Below are positions 1 to 11,223 of a DNA stretch of 38,170 nucleotides, piece by piece. The DNA lies in contig JH153288.1 in the NCBI GenBank assembly GCA_000226015.1, positions 22,427 through 60,596 of the forward strand, given 5' to 3'. Position numbers and translations under genes: made by a program. This DNA is from Mnemiopsis leidyi. Lineage: Eukaryota; Ctenophora; Tentaculata; Lobata; Bolinopsidae. Numbering within the stretch: the stretch's first letter is position 1; the number at the start of each line of letters is the position of its first letter. The notes below the pieces were generated by a model, which saw only the letters and a program-made list of their open reading frames with translations, did not search any database and was not told the DNA's origin.

Positions 1-824
1 ATATCAACCATAGTAAACCTACAAAGGGCGCCGGAATACTGTTTGAAGGCCCCAAATCACTGTCCCAAGGTTGGCTCCAAAATCCAGGATACTTCTGAGC
101 CATGTTGGGACAAAAATGGAGCCAAGCCATTGTGACGGTTCTACACGTGATATGGCTTCCAAACTTGGCAGGGACACTTGTAGGATCAATCTAAACCCAT
201 TCCAAGTCATTCTGTGCCATTTTGAGCAATTTGAAAATTTTGTTCATTTTTGTTCATTCCGTTCATTTTGGGAGTCTGGGGCTTGATATCGGCCTAATGA
301 AGGAAAAGTGCCGTTCATATTGCGTATTCCCATTATAAAACATCAAAGATATTCACCAGAAAGCGTTCTTAAGCCTAGATCCACTGTCCCAATTTGGCTC
401 CACTTTTTGGATTCATCTACTGGTACTAGCAAAGTCTCTCTTTTGGTTTGTGAAAAGCACAAAAATTAAATATTTCGTTTGGCGCGCAGACGCGCGCGCA
501 AGCTTGTTTTGTCGCGCGCTCGTACGATTTCTCGACTCCCAAGTTTTGCTTAAACGTAACTATTGGGTGTTGAAAACCTATGAGCCCACATTTTAGGCAT
601 TTTGCCAGTCAATAAATCTCCCTCCTAATCTTCAGCTAATGGTAGAGTTATGTTTTTATCGATTTTATTACACTTAAAACATATGACATCTAGATTCCTG
701 GATAAATATTAAATGCCAAATATCGTCATACTAGGCAACCATTCAGCATATTGTATCGTCATTTTTATTTCTTACATAATCTACTGCACCAAGTTTAAGC
801 CCCTAACAGACCTCTTTATTTCAG
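1..824. other. Intron of the phosphatase gene, no feature seen
   Basis: This AT-rich stretch precedes the first recognisable exon at 825, so it is inferred to be intron. The only local oddity is a CG-rich patch at about 481-525 made of GCGCGC tracts. Short open frames here have no coding character. Confidence 0.5.
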
Positions 825-911
825 AACAGTCGCGACAACATGAGCGTTATCTTAGTTACCTTCCCTGCTGCTCCAACAGTCAATGAGGAAGCCGTTCTCA
901 AAGACCAAGAG
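825..911 (+). CDS. PPM1A: Phosphatase exon: end of PP2C catalytic domain
   Basis: It encodes 29 codons in phase 0, after an acceptor reading TTTATTTCAG. It contains the DN-M-S motif of PPM1A/B followed by the FP-x-AP-x-V segment that ends the catalytic fold. The donor GAG|GTCGGT is a poor match to consensus, but the alternative four bases downstream breaks the frame of the next exon. Confidence 0.85.
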
Positions 912-3900
912 GTCGGTAGTTAGCTGTGGGGAGTCAGCATGTCAACTTGACCACCCAATTTATTTAGTTTTACTGCTGTCGCCTTCAAAAATCCATGTAA
1001 TCGTCCTTATTTCCAGTTGTCCTGGAACTATGATCTTAGTAATCATTATAATCGCACATAATGTAGCCAATGTGATGATTGTAACCATCGACCGTGCATG
1101 TTTTAGCACATTCTGAGGAAAGCAGGAGGCTGGAGCCTCGAAGACCTCGTTTTGAAAATGGCCATTTCATCATCAAGCAGCAAGGTTGATGTTTGTTTGT
1201 ATGTGCATAATTTGATACCAATTGAGAATTTTAAGATGTCAACAGAGAATTTAAACATTTATATGTAGTCCGGGGCCGGATAAAAATTCTTATGTGGGAT
1301 TTTAAACCGAATATCAGGCTTTTGTTTGACGTCATACGTCTTTAATGTTTCAAAATTTGAAATCTTTATGGTATAAAATTGATGATTTTAACCGCTATTA
1401 CACACTTAGCTCGTCACTGCTATCCTTGCATTGTTAAGTTCCCGAATTCTTGTCTTCCATTATTTGTAAAGCATCCCATCACACAGGGCCCCTCATTCCT
1501 AGGGTGTAAATATAGACGTAAAAGTAAGGTAGGCCACCAACATCCGCTGTTCTAATTCGCATCAATAAACGTCATTCGTTTGTATTCGCCACACGGCTAC
1601 ACTGATCACCGTGCCAATGTGAGCCGAGCTTTGATTTCGGTGTATGATATCGACTGTAAGACACTGTAATTCGCATGATACTGATCATTAGTGATATATC
1701 AGCTGATAATGCTTATATGTAGGAGACAAGACACTCGGTAATCGCTAGCTAAAGTGCGTTTTGTCAGGCACCTCTAATTCGAGAATGTGACAAAAATTCC
1801 TTCAAAATAATTTAGAAATTCGCTATGTCTTGCTGTGCTTTTGGTACTATACACTCGATGGGATTTTTGTATATTGGTCTGCTACCAAAATTTATCTCAT
1901 GCATAAACTATCAGAAGAAGTAGCTGCTTATTTAAAAGAACTAACCCATAAAGCGCTTTATACCTTACCATTTGAGAATATAAACACGGATCAAATTGCC
2001 AATTTTCCTCAAGGAACATTACTCTGCTACAACCAATTATATTCTCAGCCAGGCAGCGTACAGTTAATCGCGATCAACTCCCTATTAATCCTTGTCAGAC
2101 CTTATTTTTCTTTCTGCAATCAACACTAAATACACAAAACTGATCTACCAAATATTCTGAATATTTCACCCCAAACATTCCAGGAAAAGCGCCGTATAGC
2201 CGCCCTCACAGAACGTATCCAAGAGAAGGTCGGCGCTATGTACGCTGAAAGTAGTACTGTTACCGTCGCTCTAGCTCTGGCTGGCGTGGAGAAGATGTTG
2301 GAAACCGAGGACGATTGTAGTCATCTCCGACTCCCTAAGTGAGTAAATAGGAATTTGTAGTCAGAATCTGACGAACCTTTGCATGCCATCTTATTTCACC
2401 TAATTTCAGCTTTTGGTGACTGAAATGCCTGCGTTTTTTCAATCAACCGATGTGAAATATGCCACGTGAAATCACTTTATATGTGTCATAAGCTTAATTC
2501 AGTCGCATCGTATTATTCATGTTTTCCATGAATTCATAAATTGATCTGCTACACGACGTAATCCAATCATGTTTGACCTCGAAATGGCGCATCATAATTA
2601 CGTAATATACTTTTATACTGCATGTGTAATTAACTGTTACACTGCCTGAGCTCAATGAGAAGCACAATTTTTACGCCTGTAGCTTTTTTCCTTTCAGACA
2701 ATTTAAGAGTCACAAGATTTTGTGTGTGTAAGTTTATTTATCGTGGGGCACTTTCCATTTTCTTCATTCACTCGATTTTTGCTGATGAATACTTTCGCCA
2801 TTACTGCTTTATTAAAAGCTAAAAGCAAGGCATTTTGCACCGGCACGTGTATCATGTAAATATGAAGTGCTTTGAGGGTGATTCGTAAGTCTGAGTGCTT
2901 AATGTTTATTTCACGAATGATTGGAAGTGATCTAAAATGCATGCCAACAAATTGGCGTTATTGCCAAATTATCCGTCATGTAACCAAAGTTAAGACTCTG
3001 TAACCATGGTAACGACTATGTAACCATGGTAACAACATTGTAACCATGGTAACGACTCTGAAACCATGGTAACAACACTGTAACCATGGTAACAACACTG
3101 TAACCATGGTAACGACTCTGTTACCATTGTCACGACTCTGTTACCATGGTCACGACGCTGTAACCATAGTTTAACAACTCTGCAAACATGGAAATGACTT
3201 TGTAACTAATGTAACAAATCCGTTTTTGGATTAGTGTTCTTCCTGTCATTATCAGTAATTTAGTTGTCTGTTCTGCGTTAGTTTCTCTGTTCTGCATTAG
3301 TTTTATTTTAGATGACTTACTAAAATGACATACTGAACTGCAGTTTCTTGACCTCCACTTTTCTATCAGTCTTCCCGGCGCGGCAAAGGCACATTTTATG
3401 CAACCCTCATTCTGTTGGACAAGTTTGTTCATTCCCTAAATAGTGCTAACCTTACTCTAAATCTCAGGAGGCGAATAGTGGAGTCTAAGCTGACGGAGCT
3501 TAGAGAAAAAGACAACAACGGCCCCGGAACGGTAAGTAGTTCAGTGTTGCCATGGCGACGTGAGCTGTTAAGTCTCTTGCTATATCTTTATTGACACTGA
3601 AAATTTGGGATGTTTACGTTAACAGTCTAAGTAGACTGGTTCGATTCTGCAGATTTTATTTTCCTGGACAGCAGCTTTTCCAAACTTGTTTTTTGATTAT
3701 TCGCTGGATCCTCTTTATCCGCATGGCACTATGAGAGATCACTAGTCACATGTGTCAATTGTCAAAGTGGGCCCAACTCCAAATGCCTTACATACTTCTC
3801 TCCAGCTCCTCCAAAACGAGACTGATTTAAGAAACTGGTCATTTGTAAGGGACCCGGGGCCTCCTCCAACTTTGCCCGCGTCGGCGCCACCTCCGCTGCC

Positions 3901-4012
3901 GCCGACAGCACAGTCGCCTTTGTCGCCGCCGCCGCCAGTACCGGACGAGGTAGTGCCCCTTGTTTCCCGGCACGTGGGCTTCAGATCACTTGTAGCTGCT
4001 GTTAGGTACTGA
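825..4012 (+). CDS. PPM1A: PPM1A/PPM1B-like metal-dependent Ser/Thr protein phosphatase (PP2C family), 3' part of gene
   Basis: Spliced exons 825-911, 2184-2338, 3468-3531 and 3806-4012 read in one frame. The first encodes [13 protein letters not shown], matching the end of the PP2C catalytic domain; its Asp corresponds to the metal-binding Asp of the family (Asp282 in human PP2C alpha). The next two encode a helical stretch matching the C-terminal PP2C_C domain of PPM1A/B, including [14 protein letters not shown]. The fourth adds a proline-rich tail absent from vertebrate PPM1A. These enzymes dephosphorylate phospho-Ser/Thr in stress-kinase and TGF-beta/SMAD signalling; that role is family knowledge, not visible here. 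The catalytic exons upstream lie outside the window. PPM1A and PPM1B cannot be told apart; many invertebrates have one ancestral copy. The 3' end is uncertain: stop at 4010-4012, splicing to 4129, or splicing to the downstream gene at 15141. Confidence 0.82.
912..2183. other. Intron, no further feature seen
   Basis: This intron separates the catalytic-end exon from the C-terminal-domain exon. It is AT-rich, and the short open frames in it, on either strand, lack coding character. I see no repeat array. Confidence 0.6.
2184..2338 (+). CDS. PPM1A: Phosphatase exon: PP2C C-terminal helical domain, first part
   Basis: It enters in phase 0 after AACATTCCAG and leaves in phase 2 at a strong GTGAGT donor. 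It encodes a charged helical sequence beginning [15 protein letters not shown] and ending [10 protein letters not shown]. Position and character match the PP2C_C domain of PPM1A/B (family knowledge). Confidence 0.82.
2978..3216. repeat. Minisatellite, about 20-bp unit with core GTAACCATGGTAAC
   Basis: Roughly ten imperfect units of the form GACTCTGTAACCATGGTAAC lie in the intron before exon 3468. The core contains the palindrome CCATGG. Units decay at both edges. The same motif recurs at 4779-5107, in diverged form at 21.1-22.0 kb, and inside coding sequence at 22849-22911. Confidence 0.9.
3468..3531 (+). CDS. PPM1A: Phosphatase exon: PP2C C-terminal domain, last helix
   Basis: The acceptor is ACTCTAAATCTCAG and the donor is a strong GTAAGT; the exon runs from phase 2 to phase 0. 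It encodes [21 protein letters not shown], which aligns with the final helix of the PPM1A C-terminal domain. Confidence 0.8.
3806..4012 (+). CDS. PPM1A: Phosphatase exon: proline-rich tail, terminal or spliced
   Basis: A good pyrimidine tract (TACATACTTCTCTCCAG) leads into frame 0, compatible with the previous exon. The product starts [13 protein letters not shown] and continues with runs such as PPPLPP and SPPPPVPDE, a composition typical of SH3/WW-ligand tails. Reading through gives a TGA at 4010-4012. A donor at 4006 (phase 2) would bypass that stop. A GTAAGG at 3845 is another possible donor. The GC-rich codon use (CCG, GCG, TCG) differs from the AT-rich flanks and supports coding. Confidence 0.55.
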   Translation, partial: LLQNETDLRNWSFVRDPGPPPTLPASAPPPLPPTAQSPLSPPPPVPDEVVPLVSRHVGFRSLVAAVRY

Positions 4013-4128
4013 AAACCTGCTGCCGCACTTACGTGTTTAAATATTCGGCAATTAGTTTCGTGCTTCTTGTACTGACAGGTTTAATTGTTATACTTGATGC
4101 CACCTAGCTGACTAGGACCACTCGACAG

Positions 4129-4318
4129 TACACTGTGGAGTTGCCGCCCACAAACCACCGGCCTGAACACCGCCACCGCCTCCAATTTCGGCCTAAATTC
4201 TTCAAAAGTTATTGTACCCACTTTTACCGAAGTCTTTGCTGAACTTTGTAGAATTCGTGGAATATATATGAGACGGTTAAATTGTCGCCACGACAGCAAC
4301 CAGGCGCCGCCGTGCTGA
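4129..4318 (+). CDS. Possible alternative last exon of the phosphatase gene
   Basis: An acceptor-like CTCGACAG opens a 63-residue frame in phase 2, exactly the phase left by the donor at 4006, and closes with TGA at 4316-4318. The intron would be 123 bp. The encoded sequence starts TLWSCRPQTTGLN and shows no known domain. The pyrimidine tract is weak and another frame is also open, so this is tentative. Confidence 0.22.
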
Positions 4319-4778
4319 TCAGGGTTGCATGTAACCAGGCCAGTAAGCCATGTCTGTTTAACCAACCTTGTAACCAATTTGGTAACCACTAACCACTTTG
4401 GTGACTATCTAAAAAACAATACATGCAATTCCACGGTGCATTCCTAGATCTCCAATTCCACGGTGTCCTAGTAGTGACATAACTCATCACTGAGTGTTAG
4501 CACTTTTAGTTTTTACTCTGTGTTTGCATGTATCGTTTTATCAAAAAACTTGGGAGTCCACATCACTTACGTTTGATTTACGCAGCCCCTAAATTGGTTA
4601 TTTGATTTTCTCTATCCCAATCAAAAGCTCAATTATCATGTGATTGTTTCCTTATGGCTGATTTATCGTTGTTTATCAATTATTTCTCCTATTATATGAT
4701 GCGCAGATGCTTGTTTTTGTTGCCTTGAAATAGCCTAGATATCCATTTGTCCTCACTGTTATCTATGGCGTTGTACAA

Positions 4779-5107
4779 TATGGTAACGATTCTGTAACCA
4801 TGGAAACGATTCTTTAAACATGGCAACGATTCTGTAACAATGGTAACGATTCCGTAACCATGGTAACGACTCTGTAACCATTGTAACGACGCAGTAACCA
4901 TTGTAACGACGCAGTAACCATGGTAACAACGCTGTACCATGGTAACAACTCTGTAACCATGGTAACACCTCTGTAACCAAGGTAACAACTCTGTAACCAT
5001 GGTAACAACTCTGTAACCAAGGTAACGACTATGTAACCATGGTAACAACTCTGTAACCATGGTTACGACTCTGTAACCATGGTAACAACTCTGTAACCAT
5101 GGTAACG
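4779..5107. repeat. Minisatellite, about 20-bp unit, second array of the GTAACCATGGTAAC family
   Basis: About sixteen units with variants such as CAACTCTGTAACCATGGTAA and GACGCAGTAACCATTGTAAC. Reverse-strand frames across it read as repeated MVTELLPWLQ-like strings, purely because the unit lacks stops. If the phosphatase message ends near 5.33 kb, this array lies in its 3' UTR; otherwise it is intronic. Confidence 0.9.
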
Positions 5108-5313
5108 CTACCTCTGTATTAGGAAGGTGATACGTAGTAGACGGAGCAATAACGAAGACCCGACCACGTGACCAAATTGGTATGTTTAACAGTCAGCGCT
5201 ATCTGTTCACATCCAGACATAACTTATCTGCTGAGTGCATTTTTGTCGATTTAGGGCTCTGTGCTAATTTTGCTTGTTGTAGCTACTCTCTTCATGCCTT
5301 TTAAGTCAAAACG

Positions 5314-5333
5314 AATAAATGTTTGTTTTTGGG
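5314..5333 (+). terminator. Candidate poly(A) signal for the phosphatase gene
   Basis: AATAAA at 5314-5319 is followed at once by the GT/T-rich TGTTTGTTTTTGGG, the usual arrangement of signal and downstream element. It lies 1.3 kb after the stop at 4012. Only context supports it. Confidence 0.28.
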
Positions 5334-5670
5334 ATTTCGTATAATCTACCAGAACCAGGGGCGATTAACCGTCACTCGTCAGGCTTTACTTGTTCATCTG
5401 GATTCATCATTCATTCATCCAGATTTATGAACAGACATTGTCACGTGTGAAGAATAATGAATGAAAATTCTAATCTCACAAGAATGCAGGCACTGTGCTA
5501 TGCTACAGTCAAATATAGATAGATTAGATCCGACTGCCTGATAATTGAAATATCTAAAACTGGATATTACAGCAGTTATACTACGGAGATGAAACGCCTG
5601 ACCAGGATGAAGCGAGCGAGGACCCAAGTGAATCGTGATTCCCCGCGCCTTTCCATACACTACTCCACTC

Positions 5671-5696
5671 GACGTCACACTCTCACGCGACGTCAC
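5671..5696. promoter_or_regulatory. Paired CRE half-sites in a GC-richer island
   Basis: GACGTCAC occurs twice, at 5671-5678 and 5689-5696, within a locally GC/CpG-enriched stretch (about 5600-5760). It could be a promoter for an untranslated first exon of the downstream gene. No TATA box or start codon supports that. Confidence 0.2.
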
Positions 5697-6958
5697 AGAT
5701 CACGCAACGTTTAATTCCCTCCTATGTTACTCTCCCGCGCGTGGTGTCCTGGCGAGCTATCCAGGAAGTTTACACTGAACAATCAAGGACTTCTGTTGGC
5801 AGTTTGGAATCAAGTGTTTTTTATATTACAATATTTTTAATTTGAAGCCGTCAAACGCGGAGAATCGGTGCGTTCATGCCGTTATGATAATTTGGGTTCT
5901 TTGTTAGTGTTACCTTAAGGATCATTCATGTCCGAAATTCTTTCGTATCATTTTCACGAGTCGTTGAGATTAGCAGAGTAATGTTCGATTGTTTAATTGT
6001 TAGAAAAATTTGTTTAACTAATGATAATACTGGACAGGGGTTGCATCATGCATTTTCTTTACTTTCCTTTCCTTCTTCTTTCATCACAGTCGCACACATC
6101 TATGCGTAAATTTGTTGCGATCAGGCGAGCTTATCGCTGCGGTCCTTCGATTGTGACACACCTAGAAATTTTCAGCAGCAGCAGTTTGATTTTATAGGAA
6201 GGAGTGGAAAACTTAGTTATGTTTTGACGGCTGTTCTAACTTTCAGTTTCAATAACCTTGACACGGGGATAAACATTTGATTGTCGTGTGTTTTCATATA
6301 AGTCAGTGGTCACCGGGTTTTCGTTATATTGGTGCTATTATTTACTTGAAGATTAATATCTTGAATCCTTATTTTAAAATTGATTTTGAGTACTGAAATA
6401 TACTTAATGTTTGGTAACAAGGAATTGGTATTATATGGAAGCGTTCGTTTTAATTTTGTGATACATAATGATAAAGATGTTCTTTTCAATGATTCTACTT
6501 AAGCTGTGTAACTGTAACTGCTAGAATAAGCTACTTTTACCGTCATTATTACCGTTTGCCTCAACCAACAACAAATACACTAATACGTAACGATCACGAT
6601 AAAATTATAGCGCTGGCCAGCGCGACCGGGGAAAAACTTTAATTATTAACAACTACTACTAGTATCAAGTTGCCAGGCCTGTTTTTATGTTTTAGTGAAG
6701 TTGCCTAGCTAAAGCTTGTCTCAGACCATCAAAATCAGTTTGGGGTGCGGTGGCCTGTCTTTGTCTCACGTTGCAGGGCTAGGCAACGTGTAGCAAGCTT
6801 GTCTGACTTTTCCCGACCCTCATTCAAAGCGAATTTTCGAATATAATATGACGGGAGGGTGCGCGCTGCTGTTCAACATGTTCAACTACAGACACTGGCG
6901 CGTCGCGCGCCCGTCCTAATTTCGCGCTATAAAGCTTTTTCTGACGTTGTCTGACCTG

Positions 6959-6975
6959 CTGCCGCGAAGCGGCAG
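6959..6975. repeat. Perfect 7-bp-stem hairpin of the GC-rich repeat family
   Basis: CTGCCGC-GAA-GCGGCAG is a perfect inverted repeat with a 3-base loop. Decayed versions occur in the copies at about 7346 and 8019. An opposite-orientation core occurs at 25826-25840. Confidence 0.8.
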
Positions 6976-7226
6976 CCCCCCGCGCGCGAAAATGGGCCGC
7001 AACGCAAGGCAAATAAAGCTCGGATATACAATATAGGTGTTTGGCGAGAGCCACCGGGCAAACTGCGAGTAGAGAAACACCGGTCGACAAGGCTATGTTG
7101 AACTTGGCTTAGCTATAGTTAACGGCAGGCGATGTTGCTATAACTTGTATAACTAGAGTGGCCCTTTTACACGCGCCATTTGTGATTGTCTGCGTCATGC
7201 GTAGCCTAGCGGCTCGTTCACCTAAC

Positions 7227-7260
7227 AGGTGGCTGAAATTATTAATAATTTCAGCCACCT
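7227..7260. repeat. Perfect 34-bp palindrome
   Basis: The sequence reads identically on both strands across 34 bp with no spacer: each arm is AGGTGGCTGAAATTATT. It sits between two copies of the GC-rich repeat family, possibly at the junction of two inverted copies. Confidence 0.95.
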
Positions 7261-7999
7261 CTGCAGTGGCACGCGCGACACGCGCAAAAGGGCTCTGCTT
7301 AGAATTAGATTGTCCGACTCTGTTTTGTCGGACGTTGCCTGACCTGCTGCCGCGACTAGCTACCGCCTCGTAGGACGGCAAAAATGGCAAAATGGGCCGC
7401 AACGCAAGGCAAACTTTGTCTTCAAAGTTGTACGGCAGCGCGCACCCTCTTGTCATTTTATTCCTCTATTCGCTTCGAATGAGGGTCGGACGAAGTCAGA
7501 CAATCTTCAAAGCGAATAATTCTCCGAAAATAAAATGACGGGAAGGCGCGCGCTGCTGTACAATGCTTAGAGCAAAGTGCAAGCTGCGCGCGTAGCGTGC
7601 ATAATCTCTTGTCCGCATTGTCAGATGTTGCCAAAGTACCTGCTGCTGCGGACCGGCAGCCCCCGCACACGAAAATGGGCCGCAACACAAGCAACAAGGC
7701 AAATAAGCACTTGGTTAGGTAAACAAATCTAATATAAACTGTATCCCTTTAAGTTCAAATCATATTTATATTTATAATGTTTAATAAATTTATAATGTTT
7801 AAAAAATATTTTTTTAATCTGGTGTCGACCTTTCAAAAATTTAGCATGGCAACCACAAACCATCTAAAGCATATATTAATATTATAACTAAAACTTAAGC
7901 AGAAGGACTATTTTTAGGCAATCTTATTATTATATTAAAACATGACCCAACATGGTCCACCTAAAAAGTTCAATACGATCAGTATGATATTACACTTGC

Positions 8000-8660
8000 T
8001 ACACGTTGCCTAGCCCTGCTGCCGCGAAGCGCGGCCACGCCCCCTCCCGTGAAAAGGGTCACAACGTGAGACAATATTACACCTTTAATATACATTTTTA
8101 TTCGAAATTTTGTTCGGCCAGGTAATGTTGGGAATGCAGGTGTGTCTTCTGTTGGTGGCATTAAGCCTTTTAAGAACATGTCTAGGAGCTGCCCAAGAAC
8201 AGGAACCATACAGTACTGACACGACTTGATCTGCATAGACTTGATTTGGTCTACTGAGAGAAATACGCTTTCCTTGCAGGCACACTTTTTTGAAGTTTGC
8301 AAAAGTTATGTTACCTAAGTGAATTCATTGTACAATGACCTTTTACTGCATAAAAGGGACCCAATAGTTTGCTAGAACGCCAAGGTTCGTTGCCAGTAAC
8401 TTTGACACCATCTGAATCCGTTTCATCTTTTCCAGCAATGTAAACTTACACAAACTCAATCTTCTGCACATTTATTTTGAGACCCCACTCATTTAAAACA
8501 GACGTAGCTACATTTTGGGAAAATAAACCTAAATTAGCCACTAAGTGCAGAGAAAATTCAAAATTATTGGCATCAGAACAGGGCAGTATGACCTTGTCCA
8601 ACCCTCATTCGAAGCCAGAATAATATGCCGGGTAAGTTTGCGCGCTGTACAAAATAGCCT
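8000..8660. mobile_element. Further partial copies of the GC-rich repeat family
   Basis: Module R recurs at about 8005-8072 (CCTGCTGCCGCGAAGCG, then GTGAAAAGGGTCACAACG). Module L recurs at about 8598-8660 (CAACCCTCATTCGAAG, then AATATGCCGGG and TTTGCGCGCTG). The sequence between them shows no coding signal. Confidence 0.5.
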
Positions 8661-9988
8661 CAGTCCGTCACAGCCCATTTTCACAATTGCAAAATTTCTA
8701 TTGCAAATAGAAGTGCCGCCACATCTGGGATGGCAGCTTTGCTGATGCGCCCAGCCCCACAAGGGGCTGCTACTGTGTGGCAGGAGGTGTGACAACGTCA
8801 GGCTGTCAGGCATGAAGTACAAGGCAGACTTTGGATCTGAGTCATTATTATCATGTTGCTTACAACTTTAGAACAGCTTCCCAAATAAGCTAGTCCCATC
8901 AAGAAAACGTTTGAAACCTAAAAGATGTGTTGTTATGCTTTCTTCCATAACACTTCTCAAAGCATAGGTACCAAGATACGCCAGGTGCCCCCAATGACCA
9001 CTCTCACTTTGTTTTTTACCAGAGATTTCTAAACATTCCTACTGAAGATCTGAGATAGAGATCAACAAGATCGTAGCCTAACGTTTAGGCGGATTTTCAC
9101 ATTCGAAAAATTTCTATTGTCTGTGCAGCAGCAGGCCTCACAATGTCCAGCAACAAAGACCATTATCCATTTGATAGACTCAGCTGACTAATCTCGGGGC
9201 AATTCATGCATAGCTAAAAAATAAGAAGTGTTTATCGAGACAAAACTTTCCTCTCACTCCATGTATCTAATAGTTGTGCATACTTCCCACATCCCTGGTC
9301 CTAGAAAAGTTTGCTAAGGGCAGTTTCCTATGCAATCTTCTTTAGTCGATCAGCCGAATGACCGGGAAACTGTGTTTGAGGGTTTATTAAGGAGGGTCTC
9401 TAGAATCTTCGAGGAGCTCCTTCAGTATAACTGTAAAAGCCTGGATACAGGTGAGACAAAGGCTTATAATCCTCTATAAGGCCATTTTCTCACACAGACT
9501 CAAATACCTCACTGCTGTTAAGTTTTCTCCCAATCCCACTGTCTTAAGACTGATGGGTCAATGATACATGATAACACATACAGTTGGAAAGAGCTAAATG
9601 CTTTAACCTCTTGAAAACATCAACACCTGGATCTTGCCTGATTTGATAGTCTCCATAAGCCATCAATATAAGCTGTATGGTGACTGGCTAAAAGCAAGAA
9701 TGTAAAGTGAAGTCTGCAACAAAGGGAAAGCAAGATAAATTGGGAATCCATCAACCCTTTTATAGGTTGAAGGTAAAAAGGTTAGATTTAACCACTTTGT
9801 ACTTTTGTACTTTTGTACAAAAAAACTTGCTGTAAAAAGCCTTTAGAAACATAATTCATACATTATATTATTCAGATTCTTATCAAATCTGTTCGACCCA
9901 TGAAAATAAACTTTGGTATGCAAGGTACACTGTAGCTGGGTGCCAAATGATGGTAATTAGTATCAAAACAATGATAAGGTTAGGCAAA
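8661..9988. other. AT-rich DNA, no gene seen
   Basis: No exon-like stretch or long repeat was found on either strand. A short GTACTTTT tandem occurs near 9799. Confidence 0.5.
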
Positions 9989-10112
9989 AGGGCGGTAGCT
10001 CAATTGGTAGAGCACTCATTTAGACAATGCAGAGGTTGTCGGATCATACCTGACTCGGCACAGTGCCGGTCCATGGATTTTCTGAATTGTAACTGTAATT
10101 GTAATTATAATA
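9989..10112 (+). mobile_element. tRNA-derived SINE
   Basis: The head GGGCGGTAGCTCAATTGGTA then GAGCA is a good tRNA 5' half with a pol III A box (TAGCTCAATTGG). A degenerate B box (GGTTGTCGGATCATACC) follows about 40 bases later, then an unrelated TGACTCGGCACAGTGCCGG body. The 3' tail is built of TGTAA/TTGTAA units (about 10086-10110). The anticodon stem and acceptor stem do not pair, so it is not a functional tRNA gene. No clear target-site duplication was identified. Confidence 0.75.
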
Positions 10113-11223
10113 TTTTGCGTCACAATATAATTTCAATACTAAATAATTTATCAATATAAAGAAGCTGCTCATGTGATGCAGGGTGCATCCAGTAAGAAAT
10201 ACATTCTTTTGATGGGGCACCCACTATAGCCAAATGTATAGAATATTGATAATCATATCAAAACCAATTCAACTCAATAAACAATTTCAATCAAATCATA
10301 TCATACAGTAACCAATTATGCTAAAATGCCCCAGACTCAGTAGAAAAAGTATATTCCCGTATCAATATCATTAAAAATCTAAACTGAACAAAATTCTGAA
10401 AAAAAGACCCCTACTACATTAAGTATCTTCCCGTGTTCAAAAATAATTCAATGCATTCACATTCATTTTACAATCATATTTGCTGTGATAAACTTAACTA
10501 CCCTAGGTGTGACAAAACATATCATATGCATATATACTATGTATGTATGCAAACTTGCATACCAATTCAAATTGACTATCAGTGGAAATTGTGTCCGTTC
10601 AAATATCTGCTCTGTACACATCATGTAGCTTGGTTGATCTTTCGGCCCACCCACAACATAACACACCCGTTAACAATCAGTGCACACTTCTGGGAGTCGA
10701 GCTTGCTCGAAATGAGGACCTGAAAAAGGTCCCTTCCCCACTTAAAACCAACAAGGTTAGGCAATTTCATTTCCTACTAACCTGACCTGAGTAATTTTTC
10801 CCATAATTTGTTGTTTTGTTTAGGGTTTAAAATTTTTCTTTTGTATGGCAAGGTCAAATTTGCACATAAAGCGTGTAAATTCTGGGGAAAATGTATGTTT
10901 GCTTGTAATTTCATGTTCTTGTCGGCAACTGAAATCGACCATTTCTGCAGGAATGAGCCCTCTACTTTCAGTACACTTTAATGAATGTTTAAGGGAGTCT
11001 ATATTTAACCTTTTCTGTATTTGGCATTTCAAAAATTATGAGCAGCAAATATTATCGTTTCAGCGTTTTAAGTGGCGGTCAGTCCGAGCCAAAATGAATA
11101 TTTGTTTATTTTCTAATATATTCTATAATTGATAGTTATGAATTACTCGATATTTGATCTAGTAGCAGTTTTTTCCTTTTTTCTCTTGTTTCTGCAATTT
11201 TTAATGGATACGGAAGAGGGTGG
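10113..11223. other. AT-rich DNA, no gene seen
   Basis: Several short overlapping open frames occur on both strands, none with coding character or good splice contexts. Confidence 0.5.

Larger units (their letters stand above)
5108..6719. other. Intergenic or intronic DNA without a recognisable gene
   Basis: Apart from the poly(A) candidate and CRE half-sites noted separately, I see AT-rich sequence with no convincing exon on either strand. Confidence 0.5.
6720..7730. mobile_element. Cluster of GC-rich short interspersed repeats (two and a half scrambled copies)
   Basis: Two modules recur. Module L is a CCCTCATTC-AAAGCGAA end, an AATATGACGGGAGGG-like centre and GCGCGCTGCTG; it is at about 6820-6870, inverted at about 7430-7485, and direct at about 7505-7560. 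Module R is CTGCTGCCGCGAAGCGGCAG, then GAAAATGGGCCGCAACGCA and AAGGCAAA; it is at about 6955-7015, 7343-7415 and 7638-7710. The arrangement fits a non-autonomous element of about 250-290 bp that inserted repeatedly, partly head to head. No coding capacity or clear target duplications were found. MITE and SINE origins are both possible. Confidence 0.6.

Noticed and set aside
2703..2942. Minus-strand 79-residue frame in the phosphatase intron
   Set aside because: AT-rich composition, no domain, no splice partners.
4692..5060. Overlapping minus-strand frames with repeated LPWLQSCYHGYR
   Set aside because: Produced by the 20-bp GTAACCATGGTAAC array; no start, splice or domain evidence.
6824..7702. 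Arg/Ala-rich frames on both strands
   Set aside because: They overlap the GC-rich repeat copies on both strands and share no consistent frame between copies.
9989..10062. Functional tRNA gene
   Set aside because: The A box and D arm are good, but the acceptor and anticodon stems do not pair and the body is SINE-like.
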